Assembly: GCF_963676275.1 (NCBI RefSeq)
Contig: NZ_OY781091.1
Location: forward strand, 4,917,001 to 4,981,000
Origin: an uncultured Cohaesibacter sp.
GTDB lineage: Bacteria > Pseudomonadota > Alphaproteobacteria > Rhizobiales > Cohaesibacteraceae
Direction of reading: 5' to 3'
Length of the DNA: 64,000 nucleotides
The notes under the pieces were generated by a model. The model was not told where the DNA came from. It made no database searches and saw nothing but the letters and a program-made list of their open reading frames with translations. The stretch's first letter is position 1; each line of letters starts with the position of its first letter. Positions 47,177 to 56,711 of this stretch are shown piece after piece. The translations under genes and the position numbers were made by a program.

Positions 47177-50112
47177 TTAAAGGGTGCGGGCGATCTCTTC
47201 AACCCGGAAGCATTCGATCTGGTCTCCTGCGCGAAGATCCTGATAATTTTCGAACGCCATGCCGCATTCCTGACCAACACGCACTTCCTTGACCTCGTCC
47301 TTGAAGCGCTTAAGGGTAGAAAGCTTGCCGGTATGGATGACCACGTTGTCGCGCAGCAGGCGCACCCCGGTGCCGCGTTCCACGACCCCTTCGGTGACAC
47401 GACAGCCAGCGACCTTGCCGACCTTGGAAATGTTGAACACTTCCAGAATTTCGGCGTAGCCGATGAAGGTTTCGCGAACCTCTGGGCTCAGCATGCCGGA
47501 CATCGCCGCTTTCACATCATCGGTCAGATCGTAGATGATGTTGTAATAGCGGATTTCAACGCCCTTCTGCTCGGCGGCCTGTTTGGCCTGTGCGTTCGCA
47601 CGCACGTTGAAGGCAATGATCGGCGCACCCGATGCCGAAGCGAGGGTCACGTCGGATTCGGTCACACCGCCAACACCGGAATGCAGGATCTGGGCCGAAA
47701 CCTCGTCGTTGCCGATTGCGTCCAGAGCACCGATGATGGCTTCGACAGAGCCCTTCACGTCGCCCTTGATGACGAGCGGGAAGGTCTGGCTGTCGCCGCT
47801 TTCCTTCAGATTGCTCAACATCTGCTCAAGCGAACCGCGGTTGGCCTTGGCAGCTGCCAGATCCTTGTTCTTGCGGACGCGATAATCGGTGATTTCGCGG
47901 GCACGACCTTCGGTCTCGACAACGGCAAACTGATCACCAGCGTCAGGCGCTGCATCAAAGCCGAGAATCTCGACCGGTTTGGACGGCTCAGCCTCGTCAA
48001 CCTTGTCGCCCTTGTCATCGATCAGCGCACGAACCTTGCCCCACTGCTCACCGGCAACCACGATGTCACCGACCTTGAGGGTACCATTCTGCACCAGAAC
48101 GGTGGCAACAGGACCGCGCCCCTTGTCAAGCTTGGCTTCCACCACGATGCCATCGGCTTCGCGATTGGGGTTGGATTTCAGTTCGAGAATTTCGGACTGC
48201 ATCAGCACCGCATCCAGAAGATCATCCAGATGCAGTTTCTCTTTCGCAGAAACCTCAACCTCGAGCACATCACCGCCCATGCTTTCAACAAAGACTTCAT
48301 GCTGAAGCAGTTCGTTGCGAACCCGCGTCGGATCAGCAGCAGGCAAGTCGATCTTGTTGACCGCCACGATGATGGGCACCGAGGCAGCCTTGGCATGGTT
48401 GATCGCCTCGATCGTCTGCGGCATTACGCCGTCATCGGCGGCAACCACCAGAATGACGATATCGGTCGACTGGGCACCACGGGCACGCATTTCGGTGAAT
48501 GCGGCGTGGCCGGCGTATCGATGAAGGTGATCTTCTGGTCATTCTGCTCGACCTGATAGGCACCGATATGCTGGGTGATGCCACCGGCTTCACCGCGCAC
48601 CACGTTGGCATGACGAATGGCATCAAGCAGCGAGGTCTTGCCGTGGTCGACGTGGCCCATGATGGTCACGACAGGCGGGCGAGACAGCAGCTCTTCTTCC
48701 TTGTCATTCTTGTCGAACAGACCTTCCTCAACGTCCGATGCTGCAACGCGCTTGACAGTATGGCCAAGTTCTTCGGCCACGAGCTGCGCGGTGTCTGCAT
48801 CCAGAACATCGACGGTTTTTACCATCATGCCCTGTTTCATCAGGATCTTGATAACGTCAACGGCGCGTTCGGTCATGCGCTGTGCCAGTTCCTGAACCGT
48901 GATGGTTTCAGGAATGACGACCTCGCGGAAGACCTTTTCACGCGTGGCATCCTGCTGGGCGCCTTTCTGCTTCTGACGGCGACGACGCATGGAGGCGAGT
49001 GAACGCTCGCGCTGTTCGTCAGCATTCAGGGCATTGGTAAGGGTCAGCTTGCCACGGCGACGCTGATCGGTCGTACGCGGTTTGGCCGGAGTTGCTGCAC
49101 GGGCAGCGTCTTCAGGCCGCGGTTTCTTCGGCACCGGCTTGAGGGTTTTTGCCCCTGGCTTGCCTTCGCCGGCTGCATCGGGCGCCATGAAACTGTCGCC
49201 AGCGGCAGCTCTCGCTCCGCCACGCTGCGGACGATTGATCTTCGCGCCGGGACGAGCACCTGAGCGGTCATCGTCATCTTCGCGACGACCACGGGCTTTC
49301 GGCGGACGCTTTTCGTCACCGGGTTTGGTGTCGCGGGCAGTCCGTTCGGTCTGCTTGCTGCGCTCATGCTTGCTCGGACGCTTGGCCTTGGGTGCTTCTT
49401 CGCCTTCGGCCTTGTCCTGAGCCGGAGCGGCGGCTTCAGCCTTGACTTCGGCCTGCTCTACCTGTTCGGCTTCATGCGCCTTGCGTTCTTCTTCTTCGGC
49501 CTTGCGGGCTGCAGCAGCTTCGGCTTCTGCCTTGCGCTTGGCTTCTTCTTCAGCCTTGCGCTTGGCTTCTTCCTCTTTGCGGCGAGCGGCGTCCTGCTTG
49601 CGCTGGGCTTCTTCCTCTTTCTTGCGCAATTCCATTTCGCGCGCGCGGACTTTCGCCGCTTCGAGCGCCTGAAGGCGTTTCGCATTTTCCGAGGAAGTCA
49701 GATTGCGCTGACCGGTTCCGCTATTGCCAGCATTGCCCTGACCATTGCCATTGCGGTTACGCTGGCGCTGGCCGCGTCCGCCCTGACCTTGTCCCTGACC
49801 CTTGCCCTGATGACCAGCACCGCCACCGGCACCGGCCCGGTTGTCCGAGCCACGGCTTTGTGACTGACCGGCAGGCGCTGCTGGTTTCTCAGCGGATTTG
49901 GGTGCAGCTTCCCCTGCCGCCGGTTTATTGCCGACAGCTGGTTTGCCTTCACCCGGTGCAGTGAACCGGCGCTTTCGTTTTTCAACAACAACCGCCTTCG
50001 ATCGGCCATGAGAAAAGCTCTGGCGTACGGTGCCCTGCCCTACATTCTTGCCCAGAGACAATGTCTTTTTCTCTGACGGGCTATTGTTGTCGCTGCTGTT
50101 TTCGTTGCTCAT
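47177..50112 (-). CDS. infB: Translation initiation factor IF-2, with an apparent one-base frameshift
   Basis: The GTPase that places initiator tRNA on the 30S subunit. Restoring one base gives 978 codons. The N-terminal 400 residues are low complexity: a Gly/Gln/Arg/Asn-rich stretch, then a long charged Glu/Lys/Ala coiled coil. The G domain has [12 protein letters not shown] (G1) and [11 protein letters not shown] (G4). The G3 motif is interrupted: the upstream frame reads [10 protein letters not shown] and the downstream frame, shifted by one, reads [14 protein letters not shown]; the junction is at about 48511, where minus-strand CCGGC stands in place of CCGGGC. IF-2 is essential and both sides look intact, so a sequence error is more likely than a dead gene. 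The start is ATG 50110-50112. Confidence 0.93.
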
Positions 50113-50137
50113 TTCTCGGTCAATACCCTTCACTGCC

Positions 50138-50794
50138 TCAATTGGAGGCCTGTCCAGCGGTCCGGTCGTCCGGGCTGCTGTTAGAATCCGGTTCAATTGG
50201 TTGCGAATAGGCATCGAGCACCGCAACCTGTTTGATGAAGCTCTTGCTCGCCGAACCGGCGGTCAAGGCTGCATGTACCACATTTCCGTATCCAAGCGCG
50301 TTACTTAACGCCTCAGCGCTGAATCTGCGAACAACGGGGAGTTCGCAGTCGCTGCCATAGTGGCGCCGTACGGCCTGGGACAGTTTTTTCTGTCCGTCTT
50401 CTGCAGCATCTGCCGCATGTATTAATCCAATTGCACCCCTTTGTGCAATGGACGTTTCCACCTTTGCAAATCCGGTCACAATCTGACCGGCCTTGCGAGT
50501 CATGGAAAGGGCGGACAAACAGCCCTTTTCCATCAGTTCCGCGACGAGCTCTGCCAAGCCGTCGCATTTCTGCACCTTCTGCTTGAAGCCGCGCGCAAAC
50601 AATCCCTTGTCTGCGGCCTCTTTCACCAGTGCATGCCTTGCCGTTACCCAGACACCGCGTCCGGGTAACCGCATTTTCAGGTCTGGAACAACGCTGAGGT
50701 CGGGAGCCAGCACGAATCGTATCATCTGCTCCTTGGGAAGACTTTCCCGTGTCACCAGACATTGTCTTGTCGTCTGTTCGCCTTTTTGCGCCAC
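50138..50794 (-). CDS. YlxR (DUF448) and L7Ae-like domain RNA-binding protein
   Basis: A 218-residue two-domain protein. Residues 1-90 are the YlxR/DUF448 domain ([35 protein letters not shown]), and residues about 95-190 resemble the L7Ae/YlxQ RNA-binding domain ([31 protein letters not shown]). In Firmicutes these are separate genes; the fusion between nusA and infB is common in alphaproteobacteria. Start is GTG at 50792-50794 with AGAGGA six bases upstream. The role in RNA binding or translation is presumed. Confidence 0.92.
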   Translation of the reverse strand: MAQKGEQTTRQCLVTRESLPKEQMIRFVLAPDLSVVPDLKMRLPGRGVWVTARHALVKEAADKGLFARGFKQKVQKCDGLAELVAELMEKGCLSALSMTRKAGQIVTGFAKVETSIAQRGAIGLIHAADAAEDGQKKLSQAVRRHYGSDCELPVVRRFSAEALSNALGYGNVVHAALTAGSASKSFIKQVAVLDAYSQPIEPDSNSSPDDRTAGQASN

Positions 50795-50870
50795 GGTTTA
50801 TCCTCTCAAGGCCATTTTTGTCAAATCCTGTTGCAAACCGATTTCAGTTTGGCGACAGGCAGAAACGATT

Positions 50871-52595
50871 TCAGGCCTTTTCCTCTTCTTCTTCAGTGTT
50901 TTCCTCTTCCGCTTCATCCGAAGCGTCATCGGAGACTTCTTCATCACCTTCGAACGCATCGGAGATATCGTCTGTCAGATCGAGATCTTCGCCATCGTCG
51001 GCTTCCATCTGTTCATATTCGGCAGCTTCTTCCTCGCTGAGCAGTTCGGAAGGATCGATCCATCCGGCCGCAACGCGGGTCAGCATGACGATATCTTCTG
51101 CTTCCTGACGCGAAATGTCGAAATCGGACAGGGTGCCCTTGAAGCGCTTGACTTCGCCATTGTGGCGCTCGGTCCAGCCAACCAGATCGTCGGTTGCGCA
51201 ACCGGCAAGATCCTCGATCGTGCAGATGCCTTCGCGGCCAAGAGCCACCAGCATCGGCAGCGTCAGGCCGGAAATTTCCAGCAGATCATCGGAAACACCA
51301 AGCGCAAGGCGTTCCTCATTCTGTTTTTCCGCTTCGGCATCCAGATATTCGTTTGCGCGTCTCTGGATTTCCTGCGCGGTTTCCTCGTCAAAGCCTTCGA
51401 TATCGGACACTTCGCTGGCATCCACATAGGCCACTTCCTCAATCGAGGTAAAGCCTTCGGAAGCCAGCAGCTGGGCGACGATATCGTCAACGTCCAGCGC
51501 CTGCATGAACAGTTGGGCGCGCTCGTTGAATTCCTTCTGGCGACGCTCGGATTCTTCTTCCTCGGTCATGATGTCGATGTCCCAGCCGGTCAGCTGGGAA
51601 GCCAGACGGACATTCTGACCGCGACGGCCAATGGCAAGCGAAAGCTGGTCATTGGGTACCACGACCTCAATCCGCTCGCTATCTTCATCAAGCACCACCT
51701 TTGCCACTTCGGCAGGCTGAAGGGCGTTGACGATGAAGGTTGCCGGATCTTCGGACCAAGGAATGATGTCGATTTTCTCGCCTTGCAGTTCATTGACCAC
51801 GGCCTGAACGCGGGAACCACGCATGCCCACGCAGGCACCGACCGGATCAATGGAGCTGTCGCTGGAAACGACGGCAATCTTGGCGCGGGAGCCCGGATCG
51901 CGTGCAACCGACTTGATGGTGATGATACCATCATAGATCTCCGGCACTTCCTGTGCAAACAGCTTGGCCATGAACTGTGGATGCGTTCTGGACAAGAAGA
52001 TCTGCGGCCCGCGCTGTTCGCGGCGCACATCATAGATGATGGCGCGGATACGGTCGCCCGGACGGAAGGCTTCACGTGCAATCAGTTCATCGCGGCGAAC
52101 GATGGCCTCGCTGCCGGAAAGATCGACCGTCACATTGCCATATTCAACGCGTTTGACCTGTCCGTTGACAATGTCGAACTGACGATCCTTGAATTCTTCA
52201 TACTGATGGTCACGCTCGGCTTCGCGCACTTTCTGCACGATGACCTGCTTGGCCGACTGGGCCGAGATGCGGCCAAATTCCAGAGGCGGCAGCTGATCGG
52301 AAACGATATCGCCGATCTGCGCATCCGGATTTTTGTCCTTTGCGTCCACCAGAGCGATCTGGGTCGCATAATCCTCGACCTCCTCGACCACTTCCATCAG
52401 GCGCTCGAGGCGGGTTTCGCCGGTGCGCGGATTGATGGTCGCCTTGATCTCGGTTTCCTGACCATAACGGGAGCGGGCAGCTTTCTGGATCGCATCCTCC
52501 ATGGCCCCGATCACGATCATGCGATCAATCGACTTTTCACGTGCCACAGCATCCGCGATTTGCAAAAGTTCAAGACGGTTTGCACTGATTGCCAT
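50871..52595 (-). CDS. nusA: Transcription termination/antitermination protein NusA
   Basis: A 574-residue RNA polymerase-associated factor. Domains in order are the NusA N-terminal domain (ANRLELLQIADAVAREKSID), S1 (DIVNGQVKRVEYGNVTVDL), KH1 and KH2 (GSRAKIAVVSSDSSIDPVGACVGMRGSRVQ; LSLAIGRRGQNVRLASQLTG), and C-terminal helix-hairpin-helix repeats after about 360. The last 60 residues are a very acidic tail (Asp/Glu-rich, ending EENTEEEEEKA). It starts 12 bases after rimP, on the same strand. Confidence 0.97.
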   Translation of the reverse strand: MAISANRLELLQIADAVAREKSIDRMIVIGAMEDAIQKAARSRYGQETEIKATINPRTGETRLERLMEVVEEVEDYATQIALVDAKDKNPDAQIGDIVSDQLPPLEFGRISAQSAKQVIVQKVREAERDHQYEEFKDRQFDIVNGQVKRVEYGNVTVDLSGSEAIVRRDELIAREAFRPGDRIRAIIYDVRREQRGPQIFLSRTHPQFMAKLFAQEVPEIYDGIITIKSVARDPGSRAKIAVVSSDSSIDPVGACVGMRGSRVQAVVNELQGEKIDIIPWSEDPATFIVNALQPAEVAKVVLDEDSERIEVVVPNDQLSLAIGRRGQNVRLASQLTGWDIDIMTEEEESERRQKEFNERAQLFMQALDVDDIVAQLLASEGFTSIEEVAYVDASEVSDIEGFDEETAQEIQRRANEYLDAEAEKQNEERLALGVSDDLLEISGLTLPMLVALGREGICTIEDLAGCATDDLVGWTERHNGEVKRFKGTLSDFDISRQEAEDIVMLTRVAAGWIDPSELLSEEEAAEYEQMEADDGEDLDLTDDISDAFEGDEEVSDDASDEAEEENTEEEEEKA

Positions 52596-52607
52596 CGTCA
52601 GTGTCTC

Positions 52608-53213
52608 CTATTCTTCCCTATCAGCGTCAGTGGCTTCATCCACCTCTGCCGGTTCTGCGGGCTGAGCTTTCAGCGCCAGCTCCATGAGTTTATCAGTCAT
52701 TACAAGTTTTGCATCTGCCAGACTTGCAAGCGGCAGGCGCACATTCGGGTCGCTGTCGGCCGGAGCGTCCGGCAGGATCAGCTTCAACTCGTCTCCCTCA
52801 ATACCGTCAAGCAGGCCGCGATAGCGCCGCCGCCCTTCAATCGGGGAGGACAACTCGATTCTGGCGTCATGGCCCGTCCATGCGATCAGATCACGCACCC
52901 GGACCAGCGGCCGATCAACACCCGGCGAAGAGACCTCGAGATAATATTCGCTGTCGATTGGATCTTCAACATCGAGCACCGGAGAGAGCGCGCGCGATAC
53001 GGCTTCGCAACCGTCAATCGTCATCGTGCCATCAGGGGATTCGGCCATGATCTGCACGGTGCATCCATGCTGACCGGTAATTCTCACGCGGACCAGATCA
53101 TAGCCCAGATCAACGATCACGGGCTCTACGATGGTGGCAACGCGTGCCTCCAGCCCCTTCTCGCTCATCAGGCGCGGCTCTGTTCCCGCCTTTGTCTGAC
53201 TGCTCTCGACCAT
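52608..53213 (-). CDS. rimP: Ribosome maturation factor RimP
   Basis: A 201-residue 30S assembly factor. Family features are GLEARVATIVEPVIVDLGYDLVRVRI, IDGCEAVSRALSPVLDVEDPI and YYLEVSSPGVDRPLVR. The start at 53211-53213 lacks a well-placed ribosome binding site, and an alternative ATG at 53166-53168 would shorten it by 15 residues. It heads the rimP-nusA-ylxR-infB cluster. Confidence 0.94.
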   Translation of the reverse strand: MVESSQTKAGTEPRLMSEKGLEARVATIVEPVIVDLGYDLVRVRITGQHGCTVQIMAESPDGTMTIDGCEAVSRALSPVLDVEDPIDSEYYLEVSSPGVDRPLVRVRDLIAWTGHDARIELSSPIEGRRRYRGLLDGIEGDELKLILPDAPADSDPNVRLPLASLADAKLVMTDKLMELALKAQPAEPAEVDEATDADREE

Positions 53214-53541
53214 CAGGAAAGCCTGTCTCCATTTCTCTTGCGTCTATGATGCATGCGATCAAATGTCGCTCGCAAGGGTCGTTTCAACTGAAGGCAACTG
53301 CTGTTCCGTTACGCTTTTGCTACTGGCTCTTGCCTGTTCTGCCTATCGCACATGCGACAGCATATCGGACGATCATCACCCATTTTTCCAGACCTTGCTG
53401 CAGAAAGAGACCCTATCTAACAAAAAAGAGCGGGTCCTTGTCTTGGCCCACTCTAAACAGCTGTCTAGATTTTGCGGTTTTCATACACCAGAAAGGCCGC
53501 AAAAGGCAAGGGTTTTTACGAAGCGCGAAAAAGATTCTTCC
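53214..53541 (-). promoter_or_regulatory. Intergenic region between trmB and rimP
   Basis: These 328 bases hold no gene. A minus-strand terminator for trmB is near 53422-53454. A second hairpin, TTTTGCGG (53471-53478) against CCGCAAAA (53497-53504), lies closer to trmB but has no T tail. The promoter of the rimP-nusA operon should lie between the terminator and 53214, but I cannot assign it. Confidence 0.45.
53422..53454 (-). terminator. Intrinsic terminator downstream of trmB
   Basis: AGAGCGGGTCC (53427-53437) pairs with GGCCCACTCT (53445-53454) with one bulge and one wobble around TTGTCTT. On the minus strand it is followed by TTTTTTG. Confidence 0.65.
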
Positions 53542-54279
53542 CTAGAGGCGAACAAAGGTCAGATATTGCGGCGTTCTTCCCTCGCGAAAGGCCTTGGCCT
53601 CATAGCGTGTACGCTGCCAATCGGGCCAAGGCACCAGCCGCTCGCCCACTTCGCCGCTCTGCTCGCTCAGGGCGTCGCAGCCAGACACATGGTCCAGTGT
53701 CCAGCTGACATAGTCCTTGATGTCCGAGGCAAAGCGGAAGATGCCGCCCGGTTTCAGCACCCGGGCAATGCGCTCCAGATTGCGGGCAGAGACAAAACGT
53801 CGCTTCCAGTGGCGTTTCTTGTGCCAGGGGTCGGGATAGAGCAGGAAAATGCGATCCAGCGAAGACGCCGGCAACCAGTCCAGAATATGGGCGGCATCTT
53901 CGTCATACATCCTGATATTGTCGATCCCCTGCTCCTCGATGGCCGCCAGCGCCTTGACCGCACCATTGATGAAGGGCTCGCAACCGATCAGACCAACATG
54001 GGGATTTTGCCCTGCCTGCCGCACCAGATGCTCGCCGCCGCCAAAGCCGATTTCCATCCAGATCTCTGTCGGATCGTTTGAGAATTGTGCAAAAATATCA
54101 GAGATCGGCACAGTTGGATTGAGGCTGATCCTGGGCAGCAATTCATCGATCAGCTTCTGCTGGGAGGGGCTGAGCGGCTTGCCCTTGCGACGGCCAAAGA
54201 AACTGGTCGCGATCTGCTTTTCGATCAGGCGGGACTGGGAGGGGCGGAAATTGGGCTTTTCAGAAGACGTTGGGCTCAT
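53542..54279 (-). CDS. trmB: tRNA (guanine(46)-N7)-methyltransferase TrmB
   Basis: A 245-residue SAM-dependent enzyme making m7G46 in the tRNA variable loop. Motifs are EIWMEIGFGGGEHLVRQA (SAM loop), LIGCEPFINGAV and LLYPDPWHKKRHWKRRFVS with the PDPW catalytic region. I use the ATG at 54277-54279; a longer frame reaching 54363 would read through a perfect inverted repeat and has no family similarity. It lies downstream of metK. Confidence 0.95.
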   Translation of the reverse strand: MSPTSSEKPNFRPSQSRLIEKQIATSFFGRRKGKPLSPSQQKLIDELLPRISLNPTVPISDIFAQFSNDPTEIWMEIGFGGGEHLVRQAGQNPHVGLIGCEPFINGAVKALAAIEEQGIDNIRMYDEDAAHILDWLPASSLDRIFLLYPDPWHKKRHWKRRFVSARNLERIARVLKPGGIFRFASDIKDYVSWTLDHVSGCDALSEQSGEVGERLVPWPDWQRTRYEAKAFREGRTPQYLTFVRL

Positions 54280-54342
54280 GGAGTTGGACTGATGTGATCT
54301 ATAGGGCTCGGAAAAAATCGCGGCGGTTGCGCACAATAATAG

Positions 54343-54402
54343 TTTGGCCTGCCCGGCAAGCATAACACGTTTTAAGCAACGTATCAGTCCGGGCAGGCCA
54401 AA
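54343..54402. repeat. Perfect 14-bp inverted repeat between metK and trmB
   Basis: TTTGGCCTGCCCGG (54343-54356) is exactly complementary to CCGGGCAGGCCAAA (54389-54402), with a 32-base loop that itself contains ACGT repeats able to pair. On the minus strand no T run follows, so it is not a standard intrinsic terminator for metK; it could protect or process the mRNA end. Confidence 0.7.
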
Positions 54403-54441
54403 AACAGCTTTTACAGAATGGGTGCCTCAGGCACGCCTCTT

Positions 54442-55614
54442 TTAGCCGATGGCTTTCTGCAGGGCGTCGACAATGTCGGTCTTTTCCCAGGAAAAACCAC
54501 CGTCGGCTTCAGGCTCGCGGCCGAAATGGCCATAGGCCGCAGTGCGTTCATAAATCGGCTTGTTCAGGCCCAGATGAGTGCGAATGCCGCGCGGTGTCAG
54601 CGGAACGATGTCCCAGAGCGCCTTTTCGATGACGGAATCGCGCACCGTGCCGGTGCCATAGCTGTCAACATAGAGCGAAAGAGGCTCGGAAACGCCGATC
54701 GCATAGGCAAGCTGAATGGAGCAGCGCTCGGCATAACCGGCCGCCACGACATTCTTGGCCAGATAGCGCGCCACATAGGCCGCCGAACGGTCCACCTTGG
54801 TCGGATCCTTGCCCGAGAAAGCGCCACCGCCGTGAGGAGCCGCGCCACCATAGGTATCAACGATGATCTTGCGCCCGGTCAGGCCCGCATCGCCATCCGG
54901 TCCGCCAATGACGAATTTGCCGGTCGGGTTCACGTGCCATACGGTCTTTTCAGTGAGCCAGCCTTCGGGCAGCCCTGCCTTGATATAAGGCGTCACGATT
55001 TCGCGGATATCGGCAGAGCTGAGGCTGCCGTCGAAATGCTGCGTAGAAAGCACCAGAGAAGCAACTTCCACCGGCTTGCCATCGACATAGCGCAGGGTGA
55101 GCTGGCTTTTGGCATCTGGCCCGAGGCGGGTTTCCTTGCCCGAATGGCGTGCTTCGGCAATCAGGCGCAGAATCTTGTGTGCATAGAGGATTGGTGCAGG
55201 CATCAGTTCCGGGGTTTCATTGACGGCATAGCCGAACATGATGCCCTGATCACCGGCCCCTTCATCCTTGCCTTCTGCTTCATCAACGCCCTGAGCGATG
55301 TCGGCAGACTGTTCATGCACATAGATATCGATATCCGCATTGTTCCAGTGAAAACCGTCCTGCTCATAGCCGATTTCCCGGATCACGCGGCGCGCCGCTT
55401 TTTCCATCAGGTGACTGTCGATTTCAGCAGGCCCGCGAACCTCACCGGCAAGCACGACCTTGTTGGTCGTGGCCATGGTTTCAACGGCACAGCGTGCATG
55501 GGGATCGGCCTTGATAAACTCGTCAACAATCGCGTCCGAGATTCGGTCACAGATCTTGTCCGGATGTCCTTCGGATACGGACTCGCTGGTAAACAGATAT
55601 TCTTTACGGGCCAT
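54442..55614 (-). CDS. metK: S-adenosylmethionine synthetase
   Basis: A 390-residue methionine adenosyltransferase. It begins [20 protein letters not shown] and carries [28 protein letters not shown] and the P-loop-like [22 protein letters not shown] at 55612-55614 is the conserved start; the 24 codons above it are not part of the protein. It supplies SAM used by neighbours such as TrmB. The leader before it is long, about 215 bases from a candidate promoter. Confidence 0.97.
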   Translation of the reverse strand: MARKEYLFTSESVSEGHPDKICDRISDAIVDEFIKADPHARCAVETMATTNKVVLAGEVRGPAEIDSHLMEKAARRVIREIGYEQDGFHWNNADIDIYVHEQSADIAQGVDEAEGKDEGAGDQGIMFGYAVNETPELMPAPILYAHKILRLIAEARHSGKETRLGPDAKSQLTLRYVDGKPVEVASLVLSTQHFDGSLSSADIREIVTPYIKAGLPEGWLTEKTVWHVNPTGKFVIGGPDGDAGLTGRKIIVDTYGGAAPHGGGAFSGKDPTKVDRSAAYVARYLAKNVVAAGYAERCSIQLAYAIGVSEPLSLYVDSYGTGTVRDSVIEKALWDIVPLTPRGIRTHLGLNKPIYERTAAYGHFGREPEADGGFSWEKTDIVDALQKAIG

Positions 55615-56033
55615 GGAAAATGTCTTCTCTGTGATATAAAGGGTTCTGCATATCGTTATCACATAGAGAAATATGACGCAATGCAAAGCGGAAACTCAGT
55701 TACTAAATGTTTTGTAACGGGCTAACCGCCTGAGAAGACGGGTAAAGCAGGGTTGGCGGAATGCTCGCTCCCTTGTGAAATGTTACCATTGTCCGCAGAA
55801 CAGGCCTGCGCAAAATGGATGAGGCAACAGAGGGAATTATACTGAGGCGGAAATGTTCAGGCCAATTGGTCCGCTATACTTGCCGGACATGCTTACCGGG
55901 CATGTTGGCTGGATAACCAATAGCGCCAAGGCCACGCTTGACGGAAAGCCGGAACGGGTCGCAAACAGAGGGCCGACAATTATATAGGATCGACCGGTAT
56001 TTATAGCCGGTATTTATAGAATGTCGCCGGATA
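55615..56033 (-). promoter_or_regulatory. metK upstream region
   Basis: No gene is seen. A candidate minus-strand promoter is TTGGCC (55860-55865), 18 bases, TATAAT (55836-55841), giving a leader of about 215 bases. I looked for SAM-II and SAM/SAH riboswitch-like features and saw no convincing match. CCGCC and GGCGG segments around 55727-55758 could pair in the leader. Confidence 0.45.
55994..56019. repeat. Two tandem 13-bp direct repeats
   Basis: CCGGTATTTATAG is present twice head to tail (55994-56006 and 56007-56019), just beyond the praR-like terminator and about 130 bases upstream of the candidate metK promoter. Could be an operator pair or a chance duplication. Confidence 0.6.
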
Positions 56034-56071
56034 TAAAAAAGCGGTTGGGAGCTACGCCGTCCCAACCGCTT
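56034..56071 (-). terminator. Strong intrinsic terminator after the praR/phrR-like gene
   Basis: AAGCGGTTGGGA (56039-56050) and TCCCAACCGCTT (56060-56071) form a perfect 12-bp stem with a 9-base loop; on the minus strand it runs into TTTTTT. Confidence 0.92.
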
Positions 56072-56118
56072 ATTCTGCAGCAAAGCAGATTGGCTGTTTG
56101 CTTTCAACCGATCTGAAA

Positions 56119-56532
56119 TTAGCTCTCTGCACCCTCTCCGGAGATTTCGCGGACCAGCTCGACGATCTTGCGTCTTACTTTCTGGTCCTTGATCTGGACA
56201 AAAGCCCGGTTCAGTTGCAGGCCTTCGGAAGAGGACAGGAAGTCGATAACATAGTTTTCCGACTTGGATTCTGCGAGGCCCTGGGCTTCTTGGGGGGTGC
56301 CGGGGGCATCTTCGAAGAAAAAGGAAACAGGAACTTCCAGAACGGTTGCAATATGCTGCAAGCGGCTGGCGCCAATACGGTTGGTTCCTTTTTCATATTT
56401 CTGGATTTGCTGGAATGTAATGCCCAGATGCTCTCCAAGTTTCTCTTGGCTCATAGAAAGCATCATACGACGAAGCCGGACACGACTTCCAACATAGACA
56501 TCGATTGGGTTCGGTGCTTTTTTACTGGCCAT
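56119..56532 (-). CDS. XRE-family transcriptional regulator, PraR/PhrR-like
   Basis: A 137-residue protein with an N-terminal helix-turn-helix (VGSRVRLRRMMLSMSQEKLGEHLGITFQQIQKYEKGTNRI, shown here by its key segments MSQEKLGE and FQQIQKYEKG) and a helical C-terminal region. Its place between lnt and metK matches PhrR of Sinorhizobium and PraR of Azorhizobium, regulators linked to acid response, quorum sensing and biofilm control; naming rests on position and fold. ATG at 56530-56532 follows AAGAGAG. A strong terminator lies 48 bases downstream. Confidence 0.82.
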   Translation of the reverse strand: MASKKAPNPIDVYVGSRVRLRRMMLSMSQEKLGEHLGITFQQIQKYEKGTNRIGASRLQHIATVLEVPVSFFFEDAPGTPQEAQGLAESKSENYVIDFLSSSEGLQLNRAFVQIKDQKVRRKIVELVREISGEGAES

Positions 56533-56711
56533 TTGGCTCTCTTTTTTAGTTTGACGCGTTGTTCTGTGTGACAAATTTTATGCGCGTCGATCTGGTTATT
56601 TTGCGAGTTCCGCAGCCCGCGTTTTTCCCGTAAACCGTGTGCGCCTTTGGCTTTAGAGAACGAGATTTTACAATAGTGCCGTGTATTAGCGCTATATGTC
56701 AATTATTACAA

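Noticed and set aside
48490-48530. Programmed ribosomal frameshift in infB
   Set aside because: The site has only a short C run without a canonical slippery heptamer or obvious stimulatory structure, and IF-2 is not known to use one.
50493-53249. A 918-codon plus-strand frame opposite nusA, rimP and part of ylxR
   Set aside because: The minus strand encodes three well-supported genes here; the long frame is a codon-bias shadow with no domain.
55615-55830. SAM riboswitch in front of metK
   Set aside because: The leader is long enough, but I could not match SAM-II or SAM/SAH core features, so I report only an unassigned leader.
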